Made by a program: the position numbers and the translations under genes. From contig NC_035172.2 in assembly GCF_001659605.2 (NCBI RefSeq), positions 31,299,342-31,363,341 on the forward strand: 64,000 nt of DNA. The letters are read 5' to 3'. Within the stretch, counting starts at the first letter, position 1. Each line of letters opens with the position of its first letter. Shown here piece after piece: positions 22,090 through 34,437 of the stretch. The stretch is from Manihot esculenta. Its lineage: Eukaryota; Streptophyta; Magnoliopsida; Malpighiales; Euphorbiaceae. A model generated the notes under the pieces. It was not told where the DNA came from. It saw nothing but the letters and a program-made list of their open reading frames with translations, and made no database searches.

Positions 22090-23699
22090 AGTGGTGCATT
22101 TAATACCTGATAGGTGATGCAAAGAAGTCGAGGATCATTAGTATTGTCAACATCTTGTATTGCTTACTCTTCGGCCATTTCTTCTTCCACGGTAGATTTA
22201 CTAGAAGAGTCATCCGGGTCCGATGTTGTTTCCTCCGTGCCCATGACCTGTTCGTCAATAGCAATCTGTTTCTCAATAGTGATTTCCCCTTCAACGTCAA
22301 CCTATGCTTCAATAGCGATATGTTCCTCAACAGTGACCTACACCTGATCGCTAGTGTTAGACGATGAAATGTCTTTGTTTCACTGTTTGGTCTCTTTTCT
22401 CAGCTTTCTCGCGGTTTTCTCAATTTCTGAAATGGCGCCAAAATTTGATGGTATCGAAACCACTAAAAATAAATTTCTGTTTGAAATAAAATTTGTTTTA
22501 ATAGTAAGCATGATCGATCCCACACGGGCTAGTAAGAATTAATTCTATTGAATGAACATGAAATAAATAAAATAAAATAAAATAAAATAAAATGGGGACT
22601 GAATTTTAAATGTAGAGATGTGAACATAAATAAAACTAATTCAAATAAATAAGCAATTAAATTTAAGAAGATGAGAATTATTATAAAAGGAATGATATTA
22701 GTTTCAGTTGTATTGGTTGATCATAAATATAAAAATAATTCTAAATTGTTTATTGAAAAATCAGTTATATATATCGAAAACGTTTTAGATATTCAATTCT
22801 TTTTTAAATTTTAAACTAGTTAAGAGACACTCGTTAACTAGTTTTAACTTTTGGACAATTATAGAAGACCTTCTTAAAATTTAATTCAATTACAGCATTA
22901 AAATTTAGAAGGATCTTATTATAACTAACAAACGCGTGATACTGTTTCAAATTAAACTAAATAATTACAGATTTAATAAATTTAAATAGTAATATATTAT
23001 TCTAATAACTGTGCAATGAGGACTTGATGCAATAGTCAATAAAATAATAATAAACATTAGTTACATAAATAATATAAGTACCAAGAATAATTACGTAAAC
23101 AATAGAATCACATAAATCTCACAACCAATTGAACTGAAATCTTAATTATCCTTTAATTGAAATCTTAATTATCCTTTAACTGAAACAATTTAGCTATATA
23201 TGTTCATGGTTGAAACACCACAATAAGAAGAGTATTTTCAGCTAGATGAGATACGAGATATGAGATGCCTCTGTACATCAAAATGTCCTCTTTTTATAGC
23301 ATTAAGAGTCCTAACTCAACCTAAATACAAGTAGCCAAAATCAAAGTCGAGTATATCTTAACAGATGAGAGTTATATGTTTATTTCTCGGATTTGGAACT
23401 GGACTCTGATTTTTCTTGTCAAATATGTCATACCCATAACGAAGTTCATAACACAGTACGTCCGGGAGTTAGAGTTCAAGTATGACTCTGCCCTTTTATC
23501 CTTTTGTGAACTTAGTTATGCTCACAATTTATTTAATTTCAGAATATAGAGTTCAAATTAAAATTTTCTCTTGTTATTCTTCGATTCTTGTTTAACCTAT
23601 ATCAAAATTCAAACGAATCAATAACCTATTTTTTAAAAAAATCAAACTCAATATCTAAATATTTTATAAGATTAAAACTACAAAATATGCATATTATCA
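22090..23699 (-). mobile_element. Decayed Athila-like element: 5' LTR plus gag start
   Basis: In minus orientation, an LTR of about 1254 bp (23699 to 22446) begins TGATAATATGCATATTTTG, similar to the start of the LTR at 6468. It contains a TATA box and ends ACCATCA. Then come AATTT and TGGCGCCATTT at 22440-22430, a degraded tRNA-Asp primer site. The following ~330 bp resemble the Ala/Glu-rich gag leader of the element at 2179, including NDPRLLCITYQ, comparable to [11 protein letters not shown] there. Stops interrupt the frame and the rest of the element is gone. The match rests on short motifs, so the limits are approximate. Confidence 0.68.
23291..23298 (-). promoter_or_regulatory. TATA box in decayed LTR
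   Basis: The minus strand reads GCTATAAAAAGAGG in the middle of the LTR, the expected position of the element's own promoter. Confidence 0.45.
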
Positions 23700-25676
23700 T
23701 TCTTCTTTTTTACAATTAAAATAAATTGTTATAAAAATAAAAATAAAAGATTTACTATTAAATTTCTCTCCATTATGGTGAACTCTTTTATTTTACTCAT
23801 GGGACCACAAAAACTACAACTTATAAGGTTGGTCTTTCTAATAATTATAGTATAAACTCTGCTTAAAGCCATTTGAATAACAATGAATTATCTCCATCAA
23901 AGTATATAAATATCTAATCAATAATAAGTCATTAATATATTTTTATATATTGAGTCTCCCATGATTTTAACATATATGAAATATTTTGATTGATTGAATA
24001 GATGCACCAGAATACTGATAGACTTTTCTTATTACCCAATTCAAAAACTGAAAAATATTTAAGTCTCTTAGCAGTTTTATGAGATTTTGGTATAATCTTT
24101 TATAGTTAATTAACTCATCTAAAAGGCTTTTTGTAGCGGTTTTGTGAAATTTTGGTATTTTATGAGTCTAGTCTTTTTATTTTTGGTTAATTAATTCTGT
24201 CCATTTTGAAATTAGAAAATCTGTCCAGTGACAAGGTCCCATTAAGACTCTTACAATACCGAGTAAACTCATAGGATCAAAGGTACAAGGTCAGGAAACT
24301 CAAGCCCACAAAAGAAGCTCAAAATCAGTCCACACACTTACGACCCAATCCATAACCATTGTTGCCCAGTCGACAACACTGATCGAAAATATTATAAAGA
24401 CTTCGACACCGCCATTACTAGAAACCAACAATCAAAAAAGGTTAAAGAGAAGCAAACATCACCGAAAGTACAGTTGAGAAGAAGAGCAAAAGAATATACA
24501 AACTCAGAAGAAAACTCCACAAAAAACCATAGCAACAATATGTGAATTTAAATAAATAAAGAAAACAACAAACTAAATCGAACACACATTCAAACATGAA
24601 AAAACTCACGGACGACAAACCAAGAAAATTACATGCAAGAAACCAAAGCAATACTATCCGGAAACTGGAAAACCAGCCGAAAGCAAAGACTACTAGAACC
24701 ATCGAAACTAAAAGTTTGAGACATGAACAACAAAGCCATCACTCAAACAGAAGGAGATGCAATAAAACTCGGCCGTTCATCAACCTAAAAGAGCATGGGT
24801 CGCCGAATGTAGTGTTACGATCCTCAAGATACCGACGCTGACGATCGAAAGCCTTTCCCCTGAGTGAAAGCCATTGTACCCAAAATCAATAAACTCCAAT
24901 ACCAGCAAATCTTTCTAAACTATCAAATAAAAAACTAACAAAATACTTAATCTGAGTCATCCTTAATCTCTATTTCTAAAAGAAATTATTAAATGCACTT
25001 ATTGTATATACAACTATTAGATATTAAAAATTAATTAAAATGAAATTTATATTTCACATGGTTATAATAAAACCATTGTAAATATAAAATTTTTTGGACA
25101 TAGAATATCATTATCTCCCCATTTCTCTAAAGAGAAATGTTTTCATCCATTACAAATAGCTCTCTTTTTTAATTTTCTTCTCTCTCAAATAAGAGAATTT
25201 ATTTTTCTTTTCTTTCTCCATTTTTTCATCTTTTCTTTTCTATTCTTTTCTAACTACCGGGTGTTTCATTATAGGGATAAGAACACCATCCATTACATAT
25301 CATGTGCTTGGAAATTGGACCCACAGTGGGAAAATTTTGGATGAAATAACAGGATTCAAAAGCTAAGCGGCAAGCATTTTGGACAATTTTTATCAGCATC
25401 CACAAGTGACTACACATACAATAGCGGACAAAAATAACAAGCGAAAAAATCATCGAAACAGAGAAGCAATGTCTAATGGATTGAAGTTAACAGAACACTA
25501 GCATACAAAGTCAAAAGAGCAATTCCACTTCTGTGCACCAAAAAGAAACACAGCAAAACTTCCTCAAGAACCATTTCGTACATGCCAGCTGCTATGTTAA
25601 TCACTGCATATCAACGGGTTAAGTAGATAAATTCATCTCACAATCATACGCCAGCTACCATTTCTATGCCCTGTGC
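23700..25676. other. Intergenic stretch with an unidentified island
   Basis: AT-rich except for about 24230-24900, where base composition is more even. In reverse complement the island has a T-rich, leader-like sequence with a short open frame. Its style is similar to 28640-29440, so it could be a decayed LINE or other transposon, but no domain is seen. Confidence 0.35.
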
Positions 25677-27141
25677 CTAGCTGAGAAGAAATCGGCAGTG
25701 AAGAAAACCTGAAACAACCATGTATGGAATTTATCATATTTCCAAATTGAAGCTAATATATACCCAGTAAAATTGAAATTCCTAATTTGTTACTATGAAG
25801 AGGAGCTTACTTGGGTCAGAAGAGACGAGCATGGCAGTCCCTCCAAAGTTGCAAGTACCCCCATTTCTCTTAGACTTTTGAAAGTAGCTGTTGAAAGCGT
25901 AAGAAGCATGAGCAACAACAGTATCGGGATAGAAACAGCTACCATGAGGCATAATCTCTGTACAATCAGCACCACCATCACCACAAGCGTAGTCCATTGC
26001 ATCCTGCAATGTCTCTACAGGAACACTAGGTTTAGCCACACACCACAGCTCCTGCACCACCCCTGCCTCTGGTGCTGGTGATATTGTGTTGTCTGGATTA
26101 CAGGGAGGAAATGAATAACCATATGGTGCTGTGACTGGACCAGTGGGGGGAGGCTGTTCTGGTGCAAAAGGGAAGGCCATAGGAGGCGGAGACTCAACAG
26201 GGTATGATAGTGGTGGTAAAGAGGCACGAGGGAAGGACAGCGGTGGTGAAGCAGCACGGGATAGTGGAGAATGAGGGTTTTTGGCTACATTGGAAGGGAC
26301 AGAGGACCCAATTGAGGAGTGAAGTGGGGGTTGTGACGATTCTGGTTTTAGAATCTTGGATTCAATGTTTGAGAGTTTCCTGTTCTTGGGTACATTCTGT
26401 TTTGGGGCAGTAACAATCACATTGGCTTCGTTAAGGGCAAGAGATCCAAAATTTTGTAGTAATTCTGAGAAAGAAGACACCAAGCTCACAGTTTCATCTG
26501 ATAAAGGAGAGAAATCTGGAGGCAGGTTTATAGAGTAAGTAGAGTTTATACTATGGAGAAACTGTATCAGAGGTTTAATAACTTTCTCAGCTAAATCATT
26601 TATGGGAACTGCAGAATTTGGCTCAAAACAGTTAGAAGAAAAGGCAGCAGAAACTTTGATCTCTCTCTCCAAACCCCACCTAGTAAGCGAGTAATAAATA
26701 TTCTTAAGAGATGGCAAAACCAAACCCCAGTTATGATTCCGCCCATCTTGGCACAGAAGAGTGTCACCCACAACAATGGTGGTGATATTTGTAGCAGGAA
26801 AGTGACCTAGAACATGGGTCCTAAGCCAACTCTCAGCCATTAAAACACTGCCAGAAACACCACTGAGGTCTTCATCACTCACAGACATCGCTAGGGGATG
26901 ACCTGACTTGGACATTGCTTGAAGAACCTCTGGAGTTGAATCACAAAGATTAAGGACTTGAATACTTTCTTGACCTGCACCTACACAATAAAACAAACAC
27001 ATTAAGGGCCTAAAGAAGAAGAGGAAGACAACCACAATGTAAACGAAAAGTAAAGATTTTGTTGACATAAATTTGCTTACCAGTAAGACCCAGAAAACAG
27101 AAAAGGAAGAGGTTGAAGACAAGCCACCCCATCTTCAACAT
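25677..27141 (-). CDS. Degenerate GH17 half-domain protein with C-terminal X8 (CBM43) domain
   Basis: Three exons on the minus strand: 27141-27081, 26980-25811 and 25708-25677, with GT-AG introns of 100 and 102 bp. They give 420 residues. A signal peptide (MLKMGWLVFNLFLFCFLGLTG, 1-21) directs secretion. Residues 22-150 resemble the N-terminal half of GH17 beta-1,3-glucanases (IQVLNLCDS, LAMSVSDEDLSGV, NITTIVVGD). A Ser/Pro-rich linker follows, then an X8 domain at 333-415 with WCVAK, CFYPDTVVAHASYAFNSYFQ, CNFGGTA and six cysteines (334, 353, 360, 369, 397, 415). The last cysteine comes from the 32-nt final exon, which supports the splicing. The GH17 acid/base motif VGNE is replaced by VGD93 and the ETGWP nucleophile region is missing, so a catalytic role is unlikely. 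A callose-binding or wall role is inferred from X8. No GPI-type tail is seen. Confidence 0.88.
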
Positions 27142-27215
27142 TTCTGATTTAGAGAAGATATGATCTTAAACGAAAAGAACAAAAGAACACCCACTGCCAC
27201 TGACCAAAATACACT

Positions 27216-27216
<1 letters not shown>

Positions 27217-27270
<54 letters not shown>
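27217..27270. repeat. (CT)27 microsatellite in 5' UTR
   Basis: Uninterrupted CT dinucleotides lie 76 bp upstream of the X8-protein start codon. On the transcribed sense strand this is a GA repeat, inside the predicted 5' UTR. Confidence 0.95.
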
Positions 27271-27274
<4 letters not shown>

Positions 27275-27477
27275 AAGGCTGCCAGCGTACCGAATAAAGT
27301 GAGGAGTCTAGGTTTTCATCCAAGCCAAGGGTTGGGCAGCAGCTGGCGGTGGCGTACAACAGGCCAAAGAAGACCTCGAGCCTGAAGAAAATGGAAGATA
27401 TAGTAATGGCTACAGCGTCATATATGGTGGAAGATTTTAGCTTGAGCAACAAGACTGAGAAGGGTCATAGAGTGTGT

Positions 27478-27485
27478 CCTTTATA
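27478..27485 (-). promoter_or_regulatory. Probable TATA and CCAAT boxes of the X8 gene
   Basis: The minus strand reads CAACCAATATAAAGGACAC. TATAAAGG is about 340 bp upstream of the ATG, directly preceded by CCAAT. It would place transcription start near 27450 and the GA repeat in the leader. Confidence 0.45.
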
Positions 27486-27984
27486 TTGGTTGAGTGAAAT
27501 CTTGGGACGCGTAGAATGAGAACAAAAGCTGGTGTGTGGGAAGTGTGAGCTTTGAAGAATGCAAGGCCCCAACCAAACCAAAGACAGACTGTACAGTCTC
27601 CGCAGTGAGACTTGTCCTTCTCTTTTTGGAATCCGAGCTCGTTACCCTTCTGCAATTTTTGAAGCCCAGTCACGAGGGAACTACAGATGTCAGGCATTTA
27701 GCTAGAACGGTGGCGTTTTGGTTAAAACGACTACGTAAATTTCGTATGAAAAGTTTGCAGATATGTAGGGGGCATGATTAGTGTATAGTGAAGTGACAGA
27801 CCATAGCGGGGTCCACGGATCAGACGGCCAAGGAAATCTCATCATGGCTGGATAATTATGTGAAACGTGGCAATCGGTCATATTTCTCAGCTCCTTTATT
27901 TCCATTATCGTCTGAGAGCCCTCCGTACAGCCAAGGCTAAATTAGGTAGTATAATCCTAAAATGATTGGAAAAATTAAGATAGG

Positions 27985-29905
27985 TTGTTAATTTTTATAA
28001 TAAAATTAATAAATTAATCCTTATAATTTTTAAAAATAATTAAAATACATCTTATTATTTTAAAATATAATTCTTTAATTCTTCTTAAAAAATTTTATTA
28101 ATCAAAAACAAAAATATTAATTAAATGAAAGAGAATATTTTAAATTTCAAAAATAATCTTCTCCTTTAAAAACTTCACTTATTTATTCTGGTCAAACAAA
28201 ACCATCAATCTAAAAGGAACTTCACTTCTTTATCCTCGTCCAACAAAATCCATCAATCTAAAAAAACTGTCTCTCCACCTTTTCGTGAGTTAACTCTTTG
28301 ATTTTACTCTTAACAAATACAACTCTTTACTCCTTTTAAAAAAATTCTACTAGTCAAAGATAAAATTATTAGTTAAAAGTGAAAAAAATAACTGTAAATT
28401 TCAAAAATAATCATAAAACTTCACTTGTTTATCTCCCTCCAATAAAATCTATCTATGTAAAAGGAATCGACTCTTCCCTTCATTCCTTTTTCTTTACCAA
28501 ATGCAGTATGTATTGTATTTTTGCAAAACTCAATCGAATTCAACCAAGTACAATTATAAGAACATTTAACTCCAAAACCCAAAGAAAAAACGAGAACTCA
28601 ACCCAATAAATCTAACCTCTAATTCAAGAGGCTGACTAGAATATGCTTTGAAAATCTTATTGCACCGACGATGCCGCACCGATCAACTAAGTAAACTACA
28701 ACATAATCACGACAAAAACAGCGGCCGAACAAGCACAGCGCACAGTCATGATGAGAAAAGTCCAACAAAACATACCTTTAGCTACAGCCAAACAAGTCGA
28801 AATAGCCATCGCTTACTGTAAAATAGAGAAATCTAACTCTAAACAATGAATGAACAACCGATGGCGTGCAACCAATATTTTCGTAGATTCAATGCTACCA
28901 TCGCCGGAAAAGAGCTGGTTAATGATATTTTCAATCTGATATAGTCATGGAGTCACTATCTAGGAGCAACACTGATTCGCCAATCTCTATCACCCTTTGA
29001 CAAAAATAACACAGGCGAAGCACCTCCAACATCACCACAACTGATTTTCACCAATCCCTATCACCCTTCGACAAAAGTAACACAGGCGCAGCTCCTCTAA
29101 TATCACCACAAACTAAAACTCCCGAAAACTAAAATAACAAACAAAAAGATCGAAAAAGAAAATAGAACAGAAAACAAATCCCAACCTAGAAAAAGTACTA
29201 CGGTCAAAAGAGATTGTCAAAGCAAACGAACTCCTTCACCAGAAATCGCTTTCCAACTCCCTTCTCTCTTCTCGCTTCTTTCTTCTATCAGAGGCAAACT
29301 CCCATTAAGCTTCCACCTAATCCTTTATTTTTGTGGGTTAACTCTTTGATTTTACCCATAATTTGCTGTCTTAATTGGATCATAAACAATTTTTTGCTCA
29401 AATTTCTTCGATTCAAAGATTTCGTAATTTGTTTGAGATAATAGAATTATTGATTTACCTTCGAGATGCCGAGAATTCTAAACTTGCAACTAGTCTTCTC
29501 ATTTTCAATTCAAATAATAATATAAGAAATTAAACTCCAGATTTCATCAAATAAACTAAATACAAGTTAAATCCATAAAAAATTCTACAAATATCAAATG
29601 TAGAAATAATCATAATCAAACTTCATTCAAGCAATAATCTATTAATACATAAATCTCTACAAACTAATAAACCCATAAACCCAATGCACACCTAAACATT
29701 CAGACTAAAAGAACCTCATCCCTAAACCCCTACAAACCCAAAGCCATGAGATTTGAAATAGCAAAGAGAGTGACCATCAGAATATGTTAGATTAACAGTT
29801 ACGAAATGACAAATAGTTGTATTTTAAAATAATGAGGGATATTTTAATTGGTGCTAAGAATTATAAAGACTAATTAGTTACTTTTACTAAAATTCAGAGT
29901 CCTCA
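27985..29905. mobile_element. Putative transposon bounded by degenerate inverted repeats
   Basis: About 110 bp at 27990-28095 pair in inverted orientation with about 29800-29905 (shared TTATTTTAAAATA, AATTAAAATA and CTTATAATT-type blocks). Inside are a partial direct duplication (28080-28270 versus 28330-28470, sharing CTTCACTT..TTTATC and AAAATC.ATC) and a 70-bp tandem pair (28971-29111). The middle (28640-29200) has even base composition but no recognised transposase. It could be a Mutator-like or foldback element. Confidence 0.5.
28971..29111. repeat. 70-bp tandem duplication
   Basis: Two units, 28971-29040 and 29041-29111, share CTATCACCCTT.GACAAAA and AACACAGGCG and end in ATCACCACAA. 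Confidence 0.85.
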
Positions 29906-31165
29906 TTGTAATATATTCAAAATATGTGTTTAATTATTTATATTATTAAAAATTTTAATTTTAAAAAATGGACAAAATTAAAATTAAATTGAAGGCAATT
30001 TGATTTGAACGTGAGGATTTTGTAAAACAAAATTTAATACATAAACAAATGGTCCAATCAATCGATTAATTAATTTTTAAGTTTAGCTAAATCTTTTTAA
30101 AATTGATTGAAAATTAAGTTATGTGGATAAAATAACAAATTGATACAAACTCGTTTTTTAGCCTAACTAATTTAATTTGTTTTAGTTTTAGTTTCGTATG
30201 TATGAGGTTCTGCTATTTATTTTTACATGCAGATTTATCAAATTACTTAAAAAAAAGGTAAATGAATTGAATTTTTTTAAAAATTCTTATATTTACTAAA
30301 ATTGATTATGAAAGAATTTAACTCTTAAAATTTTTATAAGATTAATTTCATGTATTTACCAAAAATGATTTATTTAAATATGGCCATAGTCTGGTTTGTA
30401 CCGTAAACTAAATTTGAATCAGATCGATTAAATTTAAAATCAGATTAATGGATTTTAATTTTTGAACCAAATTGAAACTTTAGATTAAGAGATTAGTTAT
30501 AATTCCTCTTTTATGAATTAGAATCGAAACCAAACCAAAATTGACTTATTTGAATCGGTAATTTAATTCAGGTCCTGTTAGATTTTTTACTTTTTAAATA
30601 AATCATGTTAAATAAATATATTTTTTATAATAGATACATAAGTAAATTAAATTATCAAATAATTAAGTTTAAATTTATTTTTAATTTGTAAAAAATATTA
30701 TTTCCTTCCTAATTTTTATTATATTTTTTATTGTCCAAAATTATTTTTTATTTTCTTCTTTTAAATATGATAATATATAAATAACTATTATAATCCTATT
30801 TAATTTTATTTTATATCATATAAATAAATATTTATTTAATAAAATATATATTTAATAATATTTAAGATTTATATTTATTTTTTTACATTTTATTTAAATT
30901 TTTCACTTTTAATTTTTTTAAATTGAAATTGAATTAACCATTTATAATTTAAATTTAATTGAAATTAAAATTATAAAAAAATAAAAAACAAAATGAAACC
31001 ATAAAAAATCTAAACTGTTTTGAACCCCTTTAAAATAAATTAATTTTAATTCGTTTTAAAAATAAATCAAACTACCAATTTTAAACTAGAATTGGACCGA
31101 AATCCGCCATGGCCATGTCTAGTGTTGGCCTTCCTCATTCTCAGTTATATACTTTGCTCAAATTG

Positions 31166-31236
<71 letters not shown>

Positions 31237-31723
31237 TGATATTAATTTTTTAAAATTATTTTTAACAAAATTTAAATGAATTATATGTCCCTTGAAGATC
31301 CTTAATAATTTCCAGAGGGGGGTTGACCAACCCGTTGGGTTCAAATGGAAGTAAAGTTCAATAAAAAAAAGTTTCAACGACCGCCAAGTCATTGAAATAT
31401 ACTAGAGATGCTTCCACCGCCTCCCGTCGGCTTCACACAATCTGAAAGAGGCAAGGTTATTTTCATTTAAAATGAACACCATCAGAATTACAAGGTTGAG
31501 TAAAGATCTTGATTTCTCAAGTTGTAAATAATCTCCTTCTAATATTTTAAGAATTTAACCTCGTTAAAGGATGAAACATATACTATATTGCTGATACTAA
31601 TTAAAATTTATTTTTTAGTTGGTGCTATGATAATTTATTTATTTTTTGATAAGTATATAAAAAAAATAAAAAAAAATTAATTTTTATTTTATTTCTTTTC
31701 TCTCCAAGAGATTCGTCAGTGAA
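29906..31723. other. AT-rich intergenic stretch
   Basis: No gene seen. Segments at 30376-30440 and 31080-31125 share ATGGCCAT in opposite orientation with GGTTTG/GAACC-like flanks and may be the ends of a decayed hAT-type element. The left end of the chromovirus that starts coding near 31724 is not identifiable as an LTR. Confidence 0.35.
31171..31227. repeat. (AT)n microsatellite
   Basis: 57 bp of uninterrupted AT repeat. Confidence 0.95.
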
Positions 31724-32530
31724 ATGAAGCAAGGCTTAACTGAGAAACTCCAACAATTGAAGATCTCTATCACCCGATCCATGGAGTCTATCTTGGCTAA
31801 GCAGGAGTCACCTTCAGGCGAGGAGAGTTCTCTCACCAAGTTACGATCAACTATGGAAGGCACCAAAGGGACAACAGAAGGCGAAAGGCGCAAATTTCTA
31901 TCCTGTCTTACTAAGCTCGAGTTCCCTAAGTAAGCCACAAACTGGCTAACTCGCGTGGAACAATTCTTTGAGTACCAAGAGACTGCCAAAGTCTAGAAAG
32001 TGTCCTTGGCTTCCTACTATATCAAAAGAGAAGCTAATTCATGGTGGCAATAGTTATGTCAAACTTTTAGGGAAGAGGGGACAAGAATAACATGGGACAT
32101 ATTTGTGGAGGAATTATGGGCTCGATTTGGTCCTAATGACTGTGAAAATTTTGATGAAACATTGTCTAAGGTTAGATAAACCGGTTCCTTGCAGGAATAC
32201 TAGAAGGAATTTGAAAGACTCGGTAACCAAGTGCAAGGGTGGTCTCAGAAAGCTTTGGTTGGAACCTTCATGGGCGGGCTAAGGTAGAAATTGTCTATGG
32301 CATTAGAATGTTCAAACCGAAAACTTTGAAGGATGCCATTGGATTGGTAAAGATAAAGGATGAATAGATAGCACAACAAAGGAAAGCAATGCAAGCATTC
32401 AATCAACTAGGAGTTACAAACACCACGACTGCTATAGCTAAGAGCCCAAACCAAATTAAATGGCTCACTTGGGATGAGATGTAGAAGTGAAAGTCTCAAG
32501 GACTATGCTTTAACTTCGATGACAAATTCA
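31724..32530 (+). pseudogene. Chromovirus gag remnant
   Basis: Translated pieces show the coiled start (MKQGLTEKLQQLKISI), then KFLSCLTKLEFPK, a stop, and WLTRVEQFFEYQE. Further pieces resemble the gag core (WDIFVEELWARFGP). Several in-frame TAG codons show it is not expressed as one protein. Confidence 0.75.
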
Positions 32531-32562
32531 CTCAAGGACAGACACCTTATCGTAGACCTCAG

Positions 32563-33045
32563 TTGCTCCTATTGGAAGGTTTTGATGAGCCACATCCTAC
32601 AGTAGAGGTAACACTAGAAATCTCTTTGTATGCTATAACTGGGGTAGCCTCTTATAAAACCATGCTGGTTAAGGCTAAGATTGGGGGTCAGGAAGTGGTG
32701 GTCCTCATGGACAGTAGGTCCACACATAATTTCATTAGTGAAAAATTGATTCAGACACTATAGTTGTCGATGATTCCCACCTCTCACTTTGATGTCAAGG
32801 TAACAAATGGAGGCTTGCTCACATGTCATGGCTGCTTCCAAGGAGTTCCAGTGATCATTCAAGAGATCCAATTTTTACTCATACTTTATGCGTTGAATGA
32901 TCCAATTTTTACTCATACATTATGCGTTGCCGCTCAAAGGATTGGATGTAGTTCTACAAGTGCATTGGTTGGAACCATTGGAACAGCTAATGTACAATTG
33001 GAAAGAGCTCACCATGGAGTTCTTCTGGAAGAGGCAATACCATAA
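32563..33045 (+). pseudogene. Chromovirus protease remnant
   Basis: Retropepsin-like segment: KIGGQEVVVLMDSRSTHNFIS, where the active-site D-S-G has become D-S-R. It is followed by a stop and a second piece (HFDVKVTNGGLLTCHG) typical of plant gypsy proteases. The tandem duplication near 32868-32935 breaks the frame. Confidence 0.78.
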
Positions 33046-33255
33046 ATTGCAAGGCATCAACACCCAGTCCACTCGAGAAACCACGATGGAAGTAACAAAG
33101 AAGAAACTCAAACAAGATAATGTGTTAATGGCTATCTCTTTACAGCGAGAAGGGAAGGATCAACAAGCAGATATCCATAACGACATGAAGCATCTATTAG
33201 ATAATCTTTTGGATATCTTCCATGAGTCTACACAACTGCCTCCCCTGCGAGAAAA

Positions 33256-34437
33256 GTGGACCACCATATCAATCTAAAAGAAGGAACAAAGCCAATAAAT
33301 GTGTACCCATACAGTTATGCACACTTCCAAAAAGCAGAAATCGAAAAACAAGTGGATGAAATGCTTAAACTCGGGCTCATCAAGCTAAGTACTAGCCCTT
33401 TCTCCTCTCTAGTATTATTAGTAAAGAAAAAAGATAGCACCTGATAATTTTATACAAACTACAGGGCTCTCAATGATGTCACCATTAAGGATCACTTCCC
33501 TATTCCCATAATAGACGATATGCTCGATGAACTTCATGGTGCATGTTACTTTACAAAACTGGACCTCCATGCAGGATACCATCAAATTCGAGTTCATTTA
33601 CCAGATGTCCATAAAACCGCATTTCACACTCACAATGGCTATTACGACTACAAGGTCATGCCCTTTGTCCTATGTAATGCCCCCTCAACATTCCAGGCAA
33701 TCATAAATGTAATTTTTTGGCCTCACCTGGAAATTCATACCGGTATTCTTTAACGACATTCTGGTTTAAAGCTCTACTTGGCAACTACACCTTGAACATG
33801 TTCGGGTAGCCTTTTCTATAATTTGATAGCACATGTTATTTGTCAAATTCTCTAAATGTGCCTTCGGTCAAAATGAGATCGAGTATCTGGGACATATTAT
33901 ACCATCCTAGGGAGTTAAAGTGGGTCAAGCAAAAATTACTACCATGTCGCAATAGCCTCAATCTACTAACATTTCTCAATTATGTGGTTTCCTTAGCCTT
34001 ACAGGTTGCTACCGCAAGTTTGTTCAAGACTTTGGGGTGATAGCTCGATCCCTGACCAACCTGTTAAAAAATGGGCAATATCACTGGTCAGCAGAAGCTG
34101 AGATCGCGTTCAATAAACTTTAAAAAGCCATGTCTTCGACTCCAATGTTGGCTATGCCGAATTTCACTAAACCATTCACCGTCAAAGCTGACACTTCTGC
34201 AGGAGGGATTGGAGCAGTTCGAATGCAACGAGGACAACCTATTGCTTACATGAGTCGCGCCCTTGGTGTTACTAAACAAACTTGGTCTATCTATACTAAG
34301 GAAATGCTAGCAATTTCCATGCAATTCGACTATGTTGTCAATACCTTTAGGGGCAAAAGTTCTTTATACAAATTGATCAATGAAGCCTTCATTACCTATT
34401 AGAATAGAGAATTGGTATTCTAGAACAGCAGAAGTGG
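33256..34437 (+). pseudogene. Chromovirus RT and RNase H (first part) remnant
   Basis: RT blocks are visible: [65 protein letters not shown] and a broken FNDILV where YVDD is expected, so a catalytic Asp is lost. Then come KFSKCAF and an RNase H part (FTVKADTSAGGIGAV, QPIAYMSRALG, YTKEMLAI). Multiple frameshifts and stops occur. The segment ends at the solo LTR. Confidence 0.85.

Noticed and set aside
24230..24900. LINE 5' region in reverse complement
   Set aside because: The T-rich leader-like style is suggestive, but no endonuclease or RT fragment is visible, so it is only noted as an unidentified island.
26981..27122. N-terminal 47 residues of the unspliced X8-protein frame
   Set aside because: They are a translation of the 100-bp intron 1 plus misframed exon 1. 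The spliced model gives a proper signal peptide.
31141..31392. 83-codon ORF with an Ile-Tyr run
   Set aside because: Translation of the AT microsatellite.
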